A DNA stretch of 39,605 nt. It comes from JBBIWA01 sp037439425 (lineage in GTDB: Bacteria; Acidobacteriota; Blastocatellia; RBC074). Of this stretch, positions 35,910 to 39,605 are shown piece by piece. The stretch covers positions 1-39,605 of the forward strand of contig JBBIWA010000051.1 of the NCBI GenBank assembly GCA_037439425.1, in the 5' to 3' direction. Positions within the stretch are counted from its first letter, which is position 1. The number at the start of each line of letters is the position of its first letter. The position numbers and the translations under genes are program-made. Under the pieces are notes generated by a model. That model worked only from the letters and a program-made list of their open reading frames with translations, did not search any database and had not been told where the DNA came from.

Positions 35910-38900
35910 ATGAGACATCTGCTCGAGACGCGACGCTATCTTGTCCAGGCAAATCGGAAGAAGGCATCAGTGGTGAGCGCCCTCACCTGCGCTGCGGCTT
36001 GCGCCGTGAGCTTACTTGTGAACAGTTGCACGCCGCGCGCGGCTCTGCCGCCCTCCAATGAAGCCATGCTCCATAACAACTTGGGGGTTGCGCTCATGGA
36101 CGTGGGCCCCCGAGACCCGCAATATTTCTCTGAAGCGGTGAAAGAATTTGATGCAGCAGTTCGGGTTTCGCCGGATTTCCTGGCGGCGCGGATCAATCTA
36201 GGGATCGCGCACTACTACGCCAGCCAGAAGGAGCAAGCCCTGGCTACTCTGGAAAGCGTCGCGAAAGATGCGCCCGACAACCCTCACGTTAATTACATGC
36301 TAGGGCTGATTAAAGAAGCGGACGGCAACTACCAAGATGCAGCCGCGCACTTTCTGAAGGTTACGCGGCAAGACCCTCAGGAACCGCACGCCTGGTATCA
36401 CCTGGGGTACTGTTACAGCAAAGAAGGGCGTCTTGAGGAAGCCATTGATCCCTTCCGCCGAGCTGCCGCACTTAGTCCCTATCAGCGCGCGTTTCGCTAC
36501 AGTCTGTTTATGGCGCTCAACCGCGCTGGCAAGAAGGCTGAGGCACAGGCCGAATTCGATAATTTCAAGATGCTGGAAAGGTCCAGCATCCGCCTCGTGG
36601 ATGCGTCAAAGAACTCGCTGGAGTACCTCAAGCAAGGCAGATATGCCGAAGCCATAGCCTCGCCGGGCAACCTCGCAACTCCCTCACGGGCTGCATCACA
36701 ATACACCGATGTCGCCTCGCAGCTCGGACTTCGCTTCAGGAACGAAGGCACGGCGAAGGAGGCGGAAGTACGCCAAGCGCTTCAGGGCGAATTGATGCCG
36801 CGCCGCTGGTTTACCGATCCGAGGAATCGGCGCAAGCTGGTAGCCGCACTCGGCTCGGGCGCTGCTTTTTGTGACTACAACAATGACGGCCGGCTGGATA
36901 TTTTTCTTGTTAACGCCAACGGCCAACACGCGCTGTTTGAGCAGAGAGCAGACGGTAACTTTGATCCTGTGACCACCAAAGTGAAACTGGGCGCCGAACC
37001 GGCGCTGGGTATGGCCTGCGCCTGGGGTGATTATGATAACGATGGCTGGGCGGATCTGCTGATCACGGGGTACGGTGAGATCCGGCTCTACCGCAATCAA
37101 AAAGGCATATTCGAGGACGTCACCCGAACTGCTGGCCTCGCCAGGTCTATCGCGCCAACGACTTGGAGTGCGGGGGCAGCATGGGCCGATGTTGACCACG
37201 ATGGGGATCTGGACATTTACGTGACCTGCGTGGTGGATTTAAGCAGGCCACCCGAAAAGTCTGAACTGCGCTTCCCCGATGATTTCCCTCGCCAGCCGAA
37301 TTTGCTCTTTCGCAACAATCGCGATGGGACGTTCACGGAGATAGCCAAACGAGCCGGAGCTGGCGGTGGCGGAGCCGTAAGTTATGGCGTCTGGTTCTCC
37401 GATGTCAATGATGATCGCGCCGTAGATTTCGTGCTCTTCGATTTCGCCGGCAATCCTGCTACGTTTTTGAACAACAGAGATGGTTCCTTTTCCGCCTCCC
37501 ACCTAATACCAGCGAACTTACCCGTGCGCCCGCCGGTCGGCGAGTCGCGCTCCCTTGGCGATTTCAATCGTGACGGGGCCGTAGACGAACTCATCAACAA
37601 AAACGGCGCGGTGGCAGTCTTAAATCGCAACGAAGTGAAACCGAAGAACTGGCTCGCAGTGAGACTGGAAGGGTACACGGTGCCGGGTCAGGTCAAAAGC
37701 AACAGGATGGCGATCGGCGCGAAGGTCGAGTTGCGTTCTCCGGGCCGGTGGGAGCAGAAGGAGTTGGCGGCAGGCAATGGGGCCTCAGGAAATGATGCTC
37801 CTGAGGTCTATTTCGACCTGGGTGATCAGCAGCGAGTGGACTTCGTGCGCGCTATCTTTCCCTCCGGCGTGCGATGGACGCTGAGGAACGTCGCGGCAAA
37901 CCAACTGATCAAGATAGATGAGCCGCTGCTCGATGTGAGTTCCTGCCCGGTGCTGTTTGCCTGGAATGGTGAACGGTTCGAGCTCCTCACTGACACGATC
38001 AGCGCAGGCATCTTAGGCGAACTCGTGGCGCCTGGTCAATATTGGCAGCCGGATCCTGATGAGTGGGTGAGGATTACAAGCGAGCAGTTGAAGCCCAGCG
38101 GGCAGAGGCTTGACCTGCGTTTCGTGAATCCGCTTGAAGAAGTCACCTACCTTGACCAGGTGCGGCTTCTGGCGATTGACCATCCTGGCAACCTCGAAGT
38201 CTATCCTAGTGAACGTATGGTCAGCCAGCCGCAGAACCGCAAGCCAATTCAGGCCTATGCCCTGACGAACTTCCGTCCGATAGTGAAGGCGATTGATGAC
38301 CACGGATGCGATGTCACAGCCCGGCTGGCCCAAAGCGACCGCTGCTACTTTGACCACTTCACTCCTCTCCCATTTAAAGGCTTTGCCCATGACTGGTCGC
38401 TGACGCTTGACCTAGGCGCGCGTGAATCTGCTTCGGCAACAGTCTTATTATTGCAGAGCTGGAGCTACTGGAACTGGTCCGCCTCGATCATTGCCGCGGC
38501 TCAAGCTGGTAAGCGGTTGTGGGGGCCGAGCCTGGAAGTGCTCGGCGCGGATGGCAGGTGGCACCTGGGGATTGAAGACCTGGGTGTGTCAGCGGGTTTG
38601 CCGCGAACGATTGTGATTGACCTATCGCAGGTTCTCAAACCCGGCGAGCATCGCTTGCGGATTCGGAGCAATCGCACCTTATTTTATGACCAGATAGTGA
38701 CGGCGCAGAAGGTGGGGCAGATGAAGATCGAGGGGCAGGTGAGCAGCGCAAGGCTGATGCGCGCCAGTGATCTCCCCTTGCTCTCTGCCCAACTGCGTTG
38801 GCTCGGTTATCCGCGACGCACACTGCCCGACGGTAAGCTGCCGGAGGTTTACGATTACGATCACATAGACCAGCAGGCCGAATGGGGAACGCACGCTGGT

Positions 38901-39230
38901 CTACTCACACGCTACGGGGATGTGCTTTCACTGTTGCGGCAAAGCGACGATCAGTTCGTGATTATGGGAAATGGCGAGGAGGTGGTGCTGTCGTTTGAGG
39001 CCAGCCAATTGCCGCAGTTGCCAGCAGGCTGGCAGCGCACCTATCTCTTCTACACCGCCGGATTCGAGAAGAGTTATGAACTGCATTCCGCGCTCTCCGA
39101 GAGTGTCGCGCCACTGCCCTACCGGGCGATGAAGTCGTATCCGAGCCATGAGCAGACTGATCGAACCGATGAAGGGCAATTACGCTATTTATTCGAATGG
39201 AACACTCGACCGAGCTTTATGCGGCGGTGA
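35910..39230 (+). CDS. Large TPR + FG-GAP + ASPIC/UnbV lipoprotein-like protein
   Basis: 1106 residues from ATG 35910; a GTG at 35970 after GGAAGAAGG would give a cleaner signal (VSALTCAAACAVSLLVNSC), with Cys at a lipobox-like position. Residues about 50-235 are TPR units (AMLHNNLGVALMDVG, ARINLGIAHYYASQKEQALA, AWYHLGYCYSKEGRLEEAID). Residues about 300-570 carry FG-GAP repeats (DYNNDGRLDIFLV, DYDNDGWADLLIT, DVDHDGDLDIYVT), the later ones decayed (DVNDDRAVDFVLF, DFNRDGAVDELIN). An UnbV-like segment (NWLAVRLEGY, VDFVRAIFPSGVRWTLRNVA) follows at about 575-670. The last 430 residues form a beta-rich region with no named family. It combines in one chain the domain types of its two upstream neighbours and ends the group. 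Confidence 0.85.
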   Translation: MRHLLETRRYLVQANRKKASVVSALTCAAACAVSLLVNSCTPRAALPPSNEAMLHNNLGVALMDVGPRDPQYFSEAVKEFDAAVRVSPDFLAARINLGIAHYYASQKEQALATLESVAKDAPDNPHVNYMLGLIKEADGNYQDAAAHFLKVTRQDPQEPHAWYHLGYCYSKEGRLEEAIDPFRRAAALSPYQRAFRYSLFMALNRAGKKAEAQAEFDNFKMLERSSIRLVDASKNSLEYLKQGRYAEAIASPGNLATPSRAASQYTDVASQLGLRFRNEGTAKEAEVRQALQGELMPRRWFTDPRNRRKLVAALGSGAAFCDYNNDGRLDIFLVNANGQHALFEQRADGNFDPVTTKVKLGAEPALGMACAWGDYDNDGWADLLITGYGEIRLYRNQKGIFEDVTRTAGLARSIAPTTWSAGAAWADVDHDGDLDIYVTCVVDLSRPPEKSELRFPDDFPRQPNLLFRNNRDGTFTEIAKRAGAGGGGAVSYGVWFSDVNDDRAVDFVLFDFAGNPATFLNNRDGSFSASHLIPANLPVRPPVGESRSLGDFNRDGAVDELINKNGAVAVLNRNEVKPKNWLAVRLEGYTVPGQVKSNRMAIGAKVELRSPGRWEQKELAAGNGASGNDAPEVYFDLGDQQRVDFVRAIFPSGVRWTLRNVAANQLIKIDEPLLDVSSCPVLFAWNGERFELLTDTISAGILGELVAPGQYWQPDPDEWVRITSEQLKPSGQRLDLRFVNPLEEVTYLDQVRLLAIDHPGNLEVYPSERMVSQPQNRKPIQAYALTNFRPIVKAIDDHGCDVTARLAQSDRCYFDHFTPLPFKGFAHDWSLTLDLGARESASATVLLLQSWSYWNWSASIIAAAQAGKRLWGPSLEVLGADGRWHLGIEDLGVSAGLPRTIVIDLSQVLKPGEHRLRIRSNRTLFYDQIVTAQKVGQMKIEGQVSSARLMRASDLPLLSAQLRWLGYPRRTLPDGKLPEVYDYDHIDQQAEWGTHAGLLTRYGDVLSLLRQSDDQFVIMGNGEEVVLSFEASQLPQLPAGWQRTYLFYTAGFEKSYELHSALSESVAPLPYRAMKSYPSHEQTDRTDEGQLRYLFEWNTRPSFMRR

Positions 39231-39375
39231 GATGAGGGGCTTGCTGGAACTTCTCAGCTCGATTCAAGCGAGCGTGGCTCTCGGAGGCAGTCGCTGGCAG
39301 GAGAGGCGCTCTATACCGCTCGCGGTACTGATTTTTCCAAGTTGCCGTGTGCTGTTGGGATTGACAAGAACAGTA

Positions 39376-39605
39376 TCAAAGCTGGTTGGGGTCGTGGCCC
39401 AACTGACGCAGCAATTCCGCTAACCGCTCAGCCCGTTGGCGCTCTTGCTCAGCACGTTGGCGCTGCTGCTCAGCACGTTGGCGCTCCTGCTCAGCCCGTT
39501 GGCGCTCTTGCTCAGCCCGTTGGCGCTGCTGCTGCTCACGCAACAGCGCCGCTTCCTTCTCTCGCCGCTCTTGCTCAGCGCGCTGTTGCTCCTGCTCAGC
39601 ACGTT
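39376..39605 (-). CDS. Partial C-terminus of a Uma2-family-like protein
   Basis: The minus strand is open from the right edge to a TGA at 39378-39376, giving 75 residues with no start inside the window. The sequence is a charged helix of repeated QERQRAE units (QRAEQERQRAEQERQRAEQQ is typical) ending in RLAELLRQLGHDPNQL. This tail, a long E/R/Q coiled coil followed by L-R-x-L-G-x-x-P, is characteristic of Uma2 family (DUF820) putative endonucleases. The nuclease domain would lie beyond the edge. It converges with the large FG-GAP gene, 145 bp apart. The same DNA read in other frames gives meaningless Ser-rich peptides. Confidence 0.7.
   Translation of the reverse strand, partial: RAEQEQQRAEQERREKEAALLREQQQRQRAEQERQRAEQERQRAEQQRQRAEQERQRAERLAELLRQLGHDPNQL

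Noticed and set aside
39427..39605. Tandem DNA repeat or CRISPR-like array at the right end
   Set aside because: The repetition is coding: the minus strand gives a regular E/R/Q coiled coil ending in a Uma2-like tail.

Overview
The window looks like a chromosomal segment of a respiratory bacterium, most likely an acidobacterium of the Blastocatellia type. That guess rests on the style of the proteins (CRTAC1/UnbV proteins, TPR proteins, a Uma2 tail, a DUF5658 membrane protein) and on the very many dispersed palindromic repeats between genes. No rRNA or other phylogenetic marker is present, so the assignment is an inference.

Layout. 1-1234 is repeat-rich and nearly gene-free. 1235-4763 holds a DUF5658 membrane protein and a minus-strand ECF sigma factor / zinc anti-sigma / double-PDZ pseudoprotease group. 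5118-6426 is transposase debris and repeats. 6427-12531 is an operon-like run: phosphate-selective-type porin, four-cluster ferredoxin subunit, NrfD-like membrane subunit and a polysulfide/thiosulfate reductase-like molybdopterin subunit, closed by a clear terminator. 12532-13723 is a tandem-repeat and transposase-remnant zone. 14055-18912 (minus) holds a full-length pyruvate:ferredoxin oxidoreductase and two unknown proteins.

19732-32686 is the main point of interest. It encodes a type II DMSO-reductase-family enzyme whose catalytic and iron-sulfur subunits resemble nitrite oxidoreductase NxrA and NxrB of the Nitrospira/anammox clade. Around them are a dihaem c plus ethylbenzene-dehydrogenase-type gamma subunit, a TorD-family chaperone, a hemerythrin, a small conserved-looking protein and a membrane cytochrome b fused to a five-haem cytochrome c. 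The catalytic and iron-sulfur genes are about 2.4 kb apart, with an amber-interrupted lipoprotein and a possible relic of a second alpha-subunit tail in between. 33132-39230 encodes two FG-GAP/UnbV proteins and a TPR protein. A partial Uma2-type protein runs off the right end.

How it may work together (inference). The NXR-like enzyme would be exported by the Tat pathway, the beta subunit travelling with alpha and matured with the chaperone's help. It would exchange electrons through the gamma cytochrome with the multihaem membrane cytochrome and so with the quinone pool. The separate NrfD-linked molybdoenzyme would couple quinol to another oxyanion or sulfur substrate. A roughly 140 bp leader with nested inverted repeats, running into the ribosome-binding site, precedes the porin and the alpha-subunit gene, and a diverged copy precedes the cytochrome b/c gene. 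It could be a shared regulatory leader or a dispersed repeat that landed in front of these genes.
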